DNA of 14,150 nucleotides from JBKPRX01 sp046734795 (GTDB lineage Bacteria > Actinomycetota > Thermoleophilia > Gaiellales > Gaiellaceae): NCBI GenBank assembly GCA_046734795.1, contig JBKPRX010000146.1, positions 1 through 14,150 on the forward strand, read 5' to 3'. Both the position numbers and the translations under genes were made by a program. The notes beneath the pieces were generated by a model. That model did no database searches. It had not been told where the DNA came from and saw only the letters and a list, made by a program, of their open reading frames with translations. Below, one piece after another: positions 1 through 6,324 of this stretch (within the stretch, counting starts at the first letter, position 1; each line of letters opens with the position of its first letter).

Positions 1-30
1 ACTGCGGAGCCAGGTGACTTAAGCAGGTGA

Positions 31-2127
31 TCACGCCAGTGACTCGTTTCGCTGTGGAAGCCACCGCAGCCGCCGTGGCAAGTACCAGTTCCGGTCGCCG
101 AGCAGCTTCATCGTTGCCGGGAGCAGGACACCGCGGATCAGCGTTGCGTCGATGAGGACGGCGGCGGCGAGTCCGACGCCGGCTTGTTTCAGCTCGAGCG
201 ACGAGAGTGTGGCGAAGAGGGCGAATACGCCGACCATGACGACCGCCGCCGCGGTGACCACGCCAGCGGTCGCGGCGATCGAGCGTCGGACGGCCGTCTC
301 GGTTGGCTCGCCGTGGTCGACGGCTTCGCGGACGCGGCTGAGGATGAAGACGTGGTAGTCCATCGAGAGCCCGAAGAGCACGACGAAGAGGAAGAGCGGT
401 AGCCAGGAAACGATCGTGCCGTTCGAGTGGAAACGGAGGATCGGCTGCGCCCAGTGATGCTCGAAGACAAGCGCCAGCGCGCCGTACGCCGCCCCGACCG
501 AGAGCAGGTTGAGCACGATCGCCTTGAGCGGCACGACGAGCGAGCGGAAAGCGACGAGCAGGAGCGAGAACGAGAGCAGGAGCACGAACGCGAGCACGAA
601 CGGGAGCGCGTGCCGGATCTGCCGCGTGAAGTCGAGATCCTCGGCGGTCGAGCCCGTCACTGCGGTCTCCGCTTCGGGAAGGCGACCGACAGTCGCGGGG
701 AGCAGGCGCCGGCGCAGCTGATCGACGGCGCGGCGGCTCGAGGTGTTGGCGCCGTTCCCGGTTAGCGGCAGGAAGAGCGCACCGGCACTCCCACTGCCGG
801 CCGCGACAATACGGACGGGATCGAGCGGCGGGTTCGCGATGCCTTCGGCGACCGCGAGCCGGCTGAGCTCTCGCAACTGCCGCTCGAGCTGCGTCGGCGT
901 CGCGCTGCTCGTGTGCGCGGCGACGACTGCCGTCTCGCCGGCGCTCGGGAACGCGCGGCGCACCGCCGCGAGCGTCTTCAGCGCGGGCTCGCTCTGCGCG
1001 GTCAGCGCCAGGTCGCTCGGCTTCGACAGGCGCAGGGAGAGCGCCGGAGCGGCCAGCGCGAGCAGCAGCGCGGTCGTGAGCGCGGCGGCGACGAGCGGAC
1101 GGCGGGCGACGCGGTCGACGATCGTCGACCAGAGGCGGCTGTCGCCGGTGCGCGCGTGCGGCAAGAAGGGGACGCGCGCGCGGTCGATCCGCGGGCCGAG
1201 CAAGCGAAGCGTCGCGGGCAGAACCGAGATCGCGCCGAGCACTGCGCAGACGACGACGGCAACGGCCGCGGTCGCGATCCCGCTCAGCGTGCGGACGCCG
1301 ACGAGGTACATGCCCGCCATCGCGACGGCGACGGTCCCGCCGGAGACGACGACCGCCCGGCCTGATGTACGCAAGGTCGTCTCGAGCGCCTGTTCGGTCG
1401 CAAGACCGCGCTTCCGCTCCGCCCGCGAGCGGACGACGAAGAAGAGGGCGTAGTCGACACCGACGGCCATTCCGATCAGGAGCACGACCGTCTTCGCGCT
1501 GTCCTCGACCGGGAACAGCTGGCTGAGCGGCCCGAGCAGCCCGAGGCCGGCCGCAACTGCGCTCAGCGCCAGCAGGACGGGGACGAGCGCGGCCACGAGC
1601 GAGCCGAACGCAAACAGCAGCACGACGAAGGTCACCGGAATCGAGAGCAGCTCCGCGCGGTGCAGGTCACGGTCGACGGACCGGTTCCGCGCCTCGTCTG
1701 CAGAGATGTCGCCCGTCTCCGCGATCGTCAGGTCGGGGTGCGCACGTGCCGCGGCCGCGACCGCGGCGCGCATCGCCTCCGCCGTTCCCGGTTGCGTCGC
1801 GTCCGCGACGACAACCGCGGTGCGCCGGTCGGCGGAACGCTTGACCTCAGGCGCGAGGCCCAGCCGGCGGAAGCGCGCCCGGACGTCGCGTACGGCCGCG
1901 GCTGACACCGGCGCGTGCACGGAGTGCAGGTAGGCGAGCTCACGTGCCGAGCCCCACAGGTTGTACGCGTTCATCAGTGTGTAACCGCGCGCCGACTCCC
2001 CGGTCGCGCCGTTGTCGAGCGTCTTCGTGCCGCTGATCGCGCCGAGTGCGATCGAGACGGCGACGAATGCGACCCACGCTGCGACCGCGAGGCGCGGGTG
2101 GCCGATGCTCCAGCTTCCGATGCTCAT
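31..2127 (-). CDS. MMPL/RND-family membrane exporter
   Basis: This 698-aa inner-membrane transporter of the MMPL branch of the RND superfamily probably exports a lipid or hydrophobic compound using the proton gradient; its substrate cannot be read from sequence. The two halves each carry a small extracytoplasmic domain followed by a TM bundle. The Asp-Tyr pairs typical of MmpL proton relays are visible in both halves: D225-Y226 (in VGVDYALFF) and D590-Y591 (in LSMDYHVF). TM1 is near residues 10-32, and the C-terminus has the usual LGDRNWYLPRRL ending, so the gene looks complete. The ATG at 2127 is preferred over upstream in-frame starts (as far as 2199) because AAGGAGG (2134-2140) lies 6 nt upstream. 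It is the last gene of a probable kinase-regulator-exporter operon, 95 nt after the regulator stop, so its expression is probably signal-dependent. The family call is firm; the substrate is unknown. Confidence 0.93.
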   Translation of the reverse strand: MSIGSWSIGHPRLAVAAWVAFVAVSIALGAISGTKTLDNGATGESARGYTLMNAYNLWGSARELAYLHSVHAPVSAAAVRDVRARFRRLGLAPEVKRSADRRTAVVVADATQPGTAEAMRAAVAAAARAHPDLTIAETGDISADEARNRSVDRDLHRAELLSIPVTFVVLLFAFGSLVAALVPVLLALSAVAAGLGLLGPLSQLFPVEDSAKTVVLLIGMAVGVDYALFFVVRSRAERKRGLATEQALETTLRTSGRAVVVSGGTVAVAMAGMYLVGVRTLSGIATAAVAVVVCAVLGAISVLPATLRLLGPRIDRARVPFLPHARTGDSRLWSTIVDRVARRPLVAAALTTALLLALAAPALSLRLSKPSDLALTAQSEPALKTLAAVRRAFPSAGETAVVAAHTSSATPTQLERQLRELSRLAVAEGIANPPLDPVRIVAAGSGSAGALFLPLTGNGANTSSRRAVDQLRRRLLPATVGRLPEAETAVTGSTAEDLDFTRQIRHALPFVLAFVLLLSFSLLLVAFRSLVVPLKAIVLNLLSVGAAYGALALVFEHHWAQPILRFHSNGTIVSWLPLFLFVVLFGLSMDYHVFILSRVREAVDHGEPTETAVRRSIAATAGVVTAAAVVMVGVFALFATLSSLELKQAGVGLAAAVLIDATLIRGVLLPATMKLLGDRNWYLPRRLRWLPQRNESLA

Positions 2128-2133
2128 CTTCGA

Positions 2134-2140
2134 CCTCCTT
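2134..2140 (-). promoter_or_regulatory. Strong Shine-Dalgarno that fixes the exporter start
   Basis: AAGGAGG on the minus strand with 6 nt to the ATG at 2127. It rules out longer in-frame starts for the MMPL gene, whose extra N-terminus would be a Cys/Arg-rich peptide. Confidence 0.85.
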
Positions 2141-2145
2141 GGCAT

Positions 2146-2205
2146 GTGCGTCGAGGCTCGCACCGCTTGCCTCCCCTGCCCAGCCGGGCAGCCGCACACT
2201 TGCGG
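2146..2205 (-). other. Structured leader between regulator and exporter genes
   Basis: The 95-nt gap between the regulator stop and the exporter start can form three short hairpins: GTGCG/CGCAC (2146-2150 with 2159-2163), CTGCCC/GGGCAG (2176-2181 with 2186-2191, 4-nt loop) and CCGC/GCGG (2192-2195 with 2202-2205). No T-run follows on the minus strand. They may tune exporter expression or partly terminate transcription, but in such GC-rich sequence short hairpins also occur by chance. Confidence 0.3.
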
Positions 2206-2222
2206 AGTAGGGCTGGCCGGTA

Positions 2223-2873
2223 CTAGGCGGCGTTGAGGAAGGTGACGACCGCCAGTACGCGCCGGTGGTCGTCGTCCGATGGCGGCAGCCGCAGCGTGGC
2301 GAAGATGTTCTTGACGTGCTTTTCCACCGTGTGCTCGGTGATGAAGAGGCGCTCGGCGATTGCCTTGTTCGAGCGGCCCTCGGCCATCAACGCGAGGACG
2401 TCGAGCTCGCGGTCGGTCAGCTCTTCGAGCGGCGTATTTCCCTTGCGCCGCTGCCCGACGAGTTGCGCCACCACGGCCGGGTCGAGCACCGAAGCGCCCT
2501 CGCCGATCCGCCGCACGCTCGCCGACAGCTCGCCGAGATCGGAGACGCGGTCTTTGAGCAGATAGCCGACGCGCTCGGTTCCGTGCGCGAGTAGCTCGAC
2601 GGCATAGCGCGCCTGCACGTACTGAGAGAGCACGAGGATGCCTACCTGCGGCCAGCGCTCACGGATCTGCTTCGCGGCCCGGAGGCCTTCGTCTGTGTGC
2701 GTCGGCGGCATCCGAATGTCGACGATCGCGACATCCGGTTTCGTCCGGTCGACGAGCGCGCAGAGCTCGTCGGCGTCGCCTGCGAGCCCGACCACCTCGA
2801 ATCCGGCCTCCTGGAGCAGGCGCGCCAAGCCTTCGCGCAGGATTACGACGTCGTCGGCGACGACTACGCGCAT
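2223..2873 (-). CDS. NarL/LuxR-family response regulator
   Basis: This is a 216-aa DNA-binding response regulator. The receiver domain (about residues 1-120) has the acidic pair D7-D8, the phospho-acceptor D52 (in VAIVDIRMPP), S83 at the Thr/Ser switch position and K107 (in YLLKDRV). The C-terminal LuxR-type helix-turn-helix starts near residue 147 with LTDRELDVLALMAEGRSN and contains the recognition region TEHTVEKHVKNIF. The ATG at 2873 lies inside the end of the kinase gene, giving a 10-nt overlap with its stop (2864-2866), so translation is probably coupled; reading frame further upstream is a low-complexity Arg/Ala shadow. Its partner is the HisKA_3 kinase upstream, and its likely target is this operon including the MMPL exporter. 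The C-terminus (LPPSDDDHRRVLAVVTFLNAA) is ordinary for the family. Confidence 0.95.
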   Translation of the reverse strand: MRVVVADDVVILREGLARLLQEAGFEVVGLAGDADELCALVDRTKPDVAIVDIRMPPTHTDEGLRAAKQIRERWPQVGILVLSQYVQARYAVELLAHGTERVGYLLKDRVSDLGELSASVRRIGEGASVLDPAVVAQLVGQRRKGNTPLEELTDRELDVLALMAEGRSNKAIAERLFITEHTVEKHVKNIFATLRLPPSDDDHRRVLAVVTFLNAA

Positions 2874-4633
2874 GGGATCTCGGCGCGGATCGTCGTGCCG
2901 CGACCGGGCGGACTGGCGACCGTCAGCCGCCCGCCGAGCGCCTCGACCCGGTCGGCGAGACCGCGGAGACCGGAGCCGCCGCCGGCAGCTGCGCCACCGA
3001 TGCCGTCGTCGGAGACCTCGAGCACGAGCAGACCTTCCGTCTCCGCTGCAGCGAGATGCACCTCGCTCGCGTGCGAGTGCTTGGCGGCGTTCGCGAGCGC
3101 CTCGCTGACGACGAAGTAGCCAGCGCTTTCGATCTGCTCGGGAAGCCTGCCGCTGACCGAGACATCGAGCCGGACCGCCAGCGCGCCTCGCCTCGACAAG
3201 TCGTCGAGCGCTGCTGCGAGCCCGCGCTCGACCAGGATCGCCGGCCGGATCCCCTGCGTCAGCTCGCGCAGCTCCGCAAGAGCGAGCGTCAGCGCGTCGC
3301 GCGCCTCGCGCAGAACCGGCTCGACCGCCGGCCGGTCTGTCGCGAGCTTGGACTCCGCGAGACCGAGCGTCATCGCGATCGAGACCAGCCGCTGCTGGGT
3401 TCCGTCGTGCAGATCGCGCTCGATCCGCCGCCGCTCCGTCTCGGTCGCCTCGACGAGCCGCGCGCGCGAGGCCTGCAGCTCGGCCAGCCGCGCGCGCAGT
3501 TCCGCCTGCAGGCGCGCATTCTCGAGCGTGAGCGCCGCGGCGGCGCAAACCGAGCGCACGAGCTCGCTGTCGTCGGCGAGCGCCGGGTCGTGGATCAGCG
3601 CCGCAACCGGCTCTCCGTTGCGCTCGACAACCGTCGCCGCCCGTTCGCCGCCTGCCTGCGGCAGCTGCAGCGGCGCCCCTTCGGCGTCGACGTAACGATC
3701 GCTCGCCGGAACCCAGTACGCGACTTCCAGGGAAGGATCGCGGAGCGCTCGGGCGAGCGCTTCCCGAAGACCGATGGAGGTTGCGCCTTCTCCGAGCTCG
3801 ACCACGAGGCCGGCTACCGCACCGCGCGCAAGCCGCCGCTGCAACAGCACCGCCAACACCGCGACCGGAATCGAGGCGAACATCAGCTCGCGCGTCCACG
3901 CCGGGCCCTCGCCGAGCGGGTGATCGAAGATGTCATTCGCGACCGAAAACGCGAGCGCCGCGAACATCGCGCTGCCCGCCCACAAGACAGGTGCACCGGC
4001 CCGCCGCTCGGGAGCGCTCGCCCTCCGCCAGCGATGAACGAGCAGCACGACAGTCAGGATCGACAGCACCACGCCAACCGTGCGTTGCCCCTGCAGCAGC
4101 CCGCTGGCGACGCTGTCGTTGCGCGTGATCTCGAATGCGTTTTCCGGACACCGGGAACAGATCTGCGAGCGCGAGTCGGCGAACAGCAGCCACGCCAGTT
4201 CGACCACCGTGACGAGCACGAACCCGGACGTGATCAGCGCCCGCTCGAACTTGCCGCCCAACCTTCCGGTCGGAAACGAAAGCACCAGGTAGACGAACCC
4301 GAGTAGGTAGATCGACTCGAGCGCCTTGCCCACGGTGAAAACGAGCGATGAGCTGGCGTCGGCGAGAAACGTCGCGAACCACGCGAAACCGATGAACACC
4401 ATGACGACGCCCAGCCGGTTCTCCGGCCGCTGCCGCCGCGCGATCAGGCCGCTGCCGATATAGGCCCAGCCGACCAGCAACGCGACCGCCGCCGACACCC
4501 CAGCCGGAGAGCGCTCACGGTCGCTCGCGAGCACGAGCAGCACGGCCCCACCCCCTGCGGCGAGGGCGAGCAGCGCAATCACGGCGTCACGCCTCATCGG
4601 CAAAACGCGCACAGCTGGAAGCCTCGCACCCAC
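2864..4633 (-). CDS. Membrane histidine kinase, HisKA_3/NarX-type, eight TM helices
   Basis: This 589-aa sensor kinase phosphorylates the adjacent LuxR-type regulator. Eight hydrophobic segments fill roughly residues 15-285, and positive-inside reasoning places both ends in the cytoplasm. A cytoplasmic linker that may be a degenerate GAF-like region follows, then a coiled segment, HisKA_3 with the phospho-acceptor H409 (in ERDLHDGTQQR), and a HATPase_c domain with an N-box (SEALANAAKHS), DDGIGG and GSGLRGLADRV. The largest predicted outer loop carries a CxxC pair (C159, C162). The start is the GTG at 4633, with GAGGT (4640-4644) 6 nt upstream; the ATG at 4597 is an alternative without a clear SD and would shorten the protein by 12 residues. 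It heads the kinase-regulator-exporter operon. The signal is unknown. Confidence 0.92.
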   Translation of the reverse strand: MGARLPAVRVLPMRRDAVIALLALAAGGGAVLLVLASDRERSPAGVSAAVALLVGWAYIGSGLIARRQRPENRLGVVMVFIGFAWFATFLADASSSLVFTVGKALESIYLLGFVYLVLSFPTGRLGGKFERALITSGFVLVTVVELAWLLFADSRSQICSRCPENAFEITRNDSVASGLLQGQRTVGVVLSILTVVLLVHRWRRASAPERRAGAPVLWAGSAMFAALAFSVANDIFDHPLGEGPAWTRELMFASIPVAVLAVLLQRRLARGAVAGLVVELGEGATSIGLREALARALRDPSLEVAYWVPASDRYVDAEGAPLQLPQAGGERAATVVERNGEPVAALIHDPALADDSELVRSVCAAAALTLENARLQAELRARLAELQASRARLVEATETERRRIERDLHDGTQQRLVSIAMTLGLAESKLATDRPAVEPVLREARDALTLALAELRELTQGIRPAILVERGLAAALDDLSRRGALAVRLDVSVSGRLPEQIESAGYFVVSEALANAAKHSHASEVHLAAAETEGLLVLEVSDDGIGGAAAGGGSGLRGLADRVEALGGRLTVASPPGRGTTIRAEIPCA

Positions 4634-4936
4634 GACCCGACCTCGCTACCCGGGCCGCCGCCACGGCGCGGAGTACGGCGAACCGGTAGCAAGAGTCCCG
4701 CCTGCGGGCTGTCACCCGCGGATTCGAGCGGCCAGACTCGCTCGCTCGCGTCGAAATCACGTACGAGCGGAAGTCGGCGGATCGCGGGCTCGGGTTCCGC
4801 TTCGAGCAGAAGGCCGCGGAACAAGACCCGACATAGGCGCGCCAGTTGCGCGTACGGCGCGCGCACGGACTGGTCGCTACAGGGCTCATTTCGTTGCATC
4901 CGTGCGAATGGGGGAGGCCGCATCGTTGAGCGAAAA

Positions 4937-5009
4937 CGGGCGAAGGTGCATCTGGTCGCATCTGGTTGACGCGGACTGGAGGTCCCGAGTTCGAATCTCG
5001 GCGCCCCGA
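4937..5009 (+). pseudogene. Degenerate tRNA-Pro-like remnant, 3' half intact
   Basis: The 3' half is textbook: variable loop AGGTC (4980-4984), T-stem CCGAG/CTCGG (4985-4989 with 4997-5001) around the T-loop TTCGAAT, 3' acceptor strand CGCCCCG (5002-5008) and discriminator A5009. G72 and A73 with an expected C1 point to tRNA-Pro. Upstream, CGGGCG (4937-4942) could be the 5' acceptor strand with one G missing, and GTGC-ATCTGGTC-GCAT (4946-4961) resembles a D-arm with the GG of the loop. The anticodon arm does not fold, there is no U33, and a 9-bp tandem repeat (GCATCTGGT at 4948 and 4958) sits where it should begin. A functional tRNA is unlikely. It is either a decayed gene or the 3' fragment left at an integration site. 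No CCA is encoded. Confidence 0.55.
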
Positions 5010-5018
5010 TGAGCGAAG

Positions 5019-5039
5019 AGCCCCGCGCACTGCGGGGCT
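5019..5039 (+). terminator. GC-rich hairpin after the tRNA remnant
   Basis: Perfect 8-bp stem AGCCCCGC/GCGGGGCT with the 5-nt loop GCACT, starting 10 nt after the tRNA-like 3' end. Only a short TT follows, so it is a terminator-like hairpin without a real U-tract. Its position fits the original terminator of the tRNA transcript. On the minus strand it lies just downstream of the secreted-protein gene (stop at 5067) and could serve that gene too. Confidence 0.5.
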
Positions 5040-5066
5040 TGCCTTGCGAGCCGCGCGGAACGCGGT

Positions 5067-5474
5067 CTACTTCCGCAGGAGGTAGACGCGAAGCGTGCCG
5101 CCCAGTCCGAGCTGTGACTTCGCCGATACGACGCAGCTGGCCGCCCCGGCGATTGTGATCGGGAGGAGCCGCGTGAAGGGTGTCGTTCCTGCCGCAGTGC
5201 CGAATGTCGTTCTCGTGGCGCCGGACCGCGCCGTGCACGTAACGCGCCACGGCCCGCGCGCCGTTTGCGTGGGCGTCGCATCGACCCGAACTTCGAGCGC
5301 CCGCGGGTGTGCAGCCGTTCCGGTCGCACGTGCGACCGCGAACACGTCACTGCCGGTCGCTTTCGCGAACACCCGCCACGGTGTGGTCGCACCTGCCGAC
5401 ATCGAGACTGCGCCTGCTGCAGTCACCATCGCAAAGGCCAGCGCTTGCCTGCTCCTGCGACTGCGGCTGCTCAT
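5067..5474 (-). CDS. Probable secreted protein of unknown function
   Basis: I do not recognise the family of this 135-aa product. The N-terminus looks like a Sec-type signal peptide: basic SSRSRRSRQ, hydrophobic core around residues 11-25, and a possible cleavage site after A29 (SAGA). The mature part is small, rich in Ala/Thr and beta-prone, with exactly two cysteines (C80 and C114), compatible with one disulfide in an exported domain. It ends LGLGGTLRVYLLRK. The ATG at 5474 gives the best signal peptide, but no Shine-Dalgarno precedes it: a strong hairpin (5482-5514) begins 7 nt upstream. An internal ATG at 5429 would remove the basic n-region. The coding call rests on the signal-peptide architecture. 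It follows the 69-aa gene on the same strand, 94 nt away, with two hairpins between. Confidence 0.62.
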   Translation of the reverse strand: MSSRSRRSRQALAFAMVTAAGAVSMSAGATTPWRVFAKATGSDVFAVARATGTAAHPRALEVRVDATPTQTARGPWRVTCTARSGATRTTFGTAAGTTPFTRLLPITIAGAASCVVSAKSQLGLGGTLRVYLLRK

Positions 5475-5481
5475 TCGAAGA

Positions 5482-5514
5482 GGCGGCGTCGTGGCTCTCT
5501 CGCCACGACCCGCC
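5482..5514 (-). terminator. Strong hairpin just upstream of the secreted-protein start
   Basis: GTCGTGGC (5488-5495) pairs perfectly with GCCACGAC (5502-5509) around the loop TCTCTC. The stem continues with GGCGG (5482-5486) pairing CCGCC (5510-5514) past a single bulged C5487, giving 13 bp in all. No T-run follows on either strand. It could be a terminator of the upstream 69-aa gene or a leader structure that controls the secreted-protein gene. Confidence 0.5.
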
Positions 5515-5532
5515 CCAAGTTCTATCTCAGTC

Positions 5533-5556
5533 TCGCGGCTCAGCCGCGAAATTTCG
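5533..5556 (-). terminator. Second hairpin and palindrome downstream of the 69-aa gene
   Basis: TCGCGGC (5533-5539) pairs with GCCGCGA (5543-5549) around a 3-nt loop, about 20 nt after the stop of the 69-aa gene. The perfect 10-bp palindrome CGAAATTTCG (5547-5556) overlaps its end. With the 5482-5514 hairpin this makes two tandem structures in a 94-nt gap, which fits U-tract-free termination in high-GC bacteria, though an operator is also possible. Confidence 0.4.
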
Positions 5557-5568
5557 TCGTTCCGCTAC

Positions 5569-5778
5569 CTACGCGGCGACGTACTCGCGGCCGTAGACGG
5601 CCTCGAAGATCGCAGCCGGCAGCTGGCTGTGACGTGGAGCCGTAGCCGCCGCGATTTGCACATCACCGTTCTTGAGCCGCCGAGCAACCGCGAAGACGCC
5701 GTCCCGATCGGAGGACGTCTCGATCTCCCAGCCAAGTAGCCGGAGCCACCCGCACAGGGCGTTCTTCGAAAGATCCAT
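5569..5778 (-). CDS. Small protein of unknown function (69 aa)
   Basis: I cannot name a family for this product. It begins MDLSKNALCGWLRLLGWEIE and ends AAIFEAVYGREYVAA; it is soluble-looking, with no TM segment or signal peptide. The middle (VFAVARRLKNGDVQIAAA) looks like consecutive beta strands, suggesting a compact alpha/beta fold. The start is well supported: GGAGGT (5788-5793) lies 9 nt upstream of the ATG at 5778, whereas the open frame further upstream is an Arg/Pro-rich shadow overlapping the SHOCT gene. A 10-bp direct repeat (AGGTCTGCGG on the minus strand) straddles the SD and recurs 24 bp upstream, a possible operator. Two hairpins follow the gene, and the SHOCT gene lies 95 nt upstream on the same strand. 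Real gene likely; function unknown. Confidence 0.68.
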   Translation of the reverse strand: MDLSKNALCGWLRLLGWEIETSSDRDGVFAVARRLKNGDVQIAAATAPRHSQLPAAIFEAVYGREYVAA

Positions 5779-5780
5779 TG

Positions 5781-5814
5781 CCGCAGACCTCCAGAGTTCG
5801 TACACCGCAGACCT
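5781..5814 (-). repeat. 10-bp direct repeat overlapping the SD of the 69-aa gene
   Basis: AGGTCTGCGG on the minus strand occurs at 5781-5790 and again at 5805-5814, a 24-bp period of about two helical turns. The proximal copy contains the last four bases of the SD. This could be a repressor site or a site for an RNA-binding regulator. Confidence 0.45.
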
Positions 5815-5873
5815 TTGTTGTCGGGTCTCAATGGCTCGGCGTCCAATCGCTCGATTGAGTGAAGGGAGGCTCG

Positions 5874-6242
5874 TCACTCCTCGTCGCGCGGAGTTTCGAG
5901 TGTCGGTGCGTCCGACGGTGACTGTGACGCTCGCAGGTCGTCGGTGGCGCGGACGAACTCCTCGCGGCTGATCTCGCCGCGGGCGTAGCGCTCGCCGAGG
6001 ATCGCAAACGGGCCGCCTCGACGCGGTCCGCGGCGGAAACCGGGCGGCGGAGCCGGCCCAGCGACTCGTGCATTCCGGGCTGACCAAGCGAGCGCGAGGC
6101 TCGCGCCGACGAGAAGGAGCGTCGTCAGCAGGAGCGCGAAGATCACCCATTCGATCGTGCTCGTGCCGCTCTCGTACGGGTGAGCGGGCGGGAAGAAGGC
6201 ATGGCCGAACCGGCCGGGCGGGGGGAAGGTGTGGGGTTCCAT
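5874..6242 (-). CDS. Single-TM SHOCT-domain membrane protein
   Basis: This 122-aa protein has a Pro/His/Phe-rich N-terminus, one TM helix (about residues 30-53, TIEWVIFALLLTTLLLVGAS), a basic Pro/Gly/Arg linker, a SHOCT motif near residues 79-103 (FAILGERYARGEISREEFVRA) and an acidic tail. SHOCT domains are short C-terminal modules of unknown function, often in small membrane proteins. Three starts are possible: ATG 6242, GTG 6251 with GAGGAG (6261-6266) 9 nt upstream, and ATG 6302. I prefer 6242 because the -10-like TACGGT (6255-6250) ends 7 nt before it and overlaps the GTG, so the mRNA would be leaderless. The gene is transcribed away from htrA, and its promoter carries a direct repeat related to that of htrA, suggesting shared control by the nearby OmpR-type regulator and an envelope-stress role. 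That role is inference. Confidence 0.8.
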   Translation of the reverse strand: MEPHTFPPPGRFGHAFFPPAHPYESGTSTIEWVIFALLLTTLLLVGASLALAWSARNARVAGPAPPPGFRRGPRRGGPFAILGERYARGEISREEFVRATDDLRASQSPSDAPTLETPRDEE

Positions 6243-6249
6243 GCCTAGC

Positions 6250-6284
6250 ACCGTAGGCGGCTCCTCTGAGAGCGCGCTGAGAGC
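6250..6284 (-). promoter_or_regulatory. Promoter of the SHOCT gene with MprA-box-like direct repeat
   Basis: On the minus strand GCTCTCAG occurs twice (6284-6277 and 6273-6266), separated by CGC: a perfect 8+3+8 repeat with an 11-bp period. Exactly 10 bp later comes TACGGT (6255-6250), a plausible -10, and 7 nt after that the ATG at 6242. OmpR/PhoB-family activators bind 11-bp-period direct repeats at this distance from the -10. From memory, the M. tuberculosis MprA site is described as 19 bp made of two loosely conserved 8-bp direct repeats, which matches this layout. Confidence 0.6.
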
Positions 6285-6324
6285 CGGCTGTGTGCGTCCC
6301 ATGAGCGGCCCGAACCGCGGGCAA

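Larger units (their letters stand above)
4634..5066. other. Gene-poor intergenic stretch
   Basis: I see no credible protein gene here. Minus-strand reading frames crossing it translate the tRNA T-arm into the peptide GAPRFELGTSSP, a familiar artefact of reading tRNA genes as protein, and are otherwise low-complexity. The stretch holds the tRNA remnant and hairpin listed separately, and presumably the promoter of the kinase operon. Two mutually exclusive short hairpins share GCGGG at 4704-4708: one pairs with CCCGC at 4697-4701, the other with CCCGC at 4715-4719. No convincing -35/-10 pair stands out. Confidence 0.6.

Noticed and set aside
743..1453. 236-codon plus-strand frame opposite the MMPL exporter
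   Set aside because: It is a Ser/Ala/Thr/Arg-rich antisense shadow; the MMPL reading on the other strand has full family motifs.
2874..3899. Long N-terminal extension of the LuxR-type regulator
   Set aside because: It is an Arg/Ala shadow of the kinase gene in another frame. The receiver domain begins properly at MRVVVADD.
4937..5009. Functional tRNA gene
   Set aside because: The anticodon stem does not pair, U33 is missing and the 5' acceptor strand lacks a base. Only the 3' half is sound.
4594..5250. Minus-strand open frame of 218 codons across the gene-poor region
   Set aside because: It contains GAPRFELGTSSP, the peptide produced by reading a tRNA T-arm backwards, and otherwise has no recognisable content.
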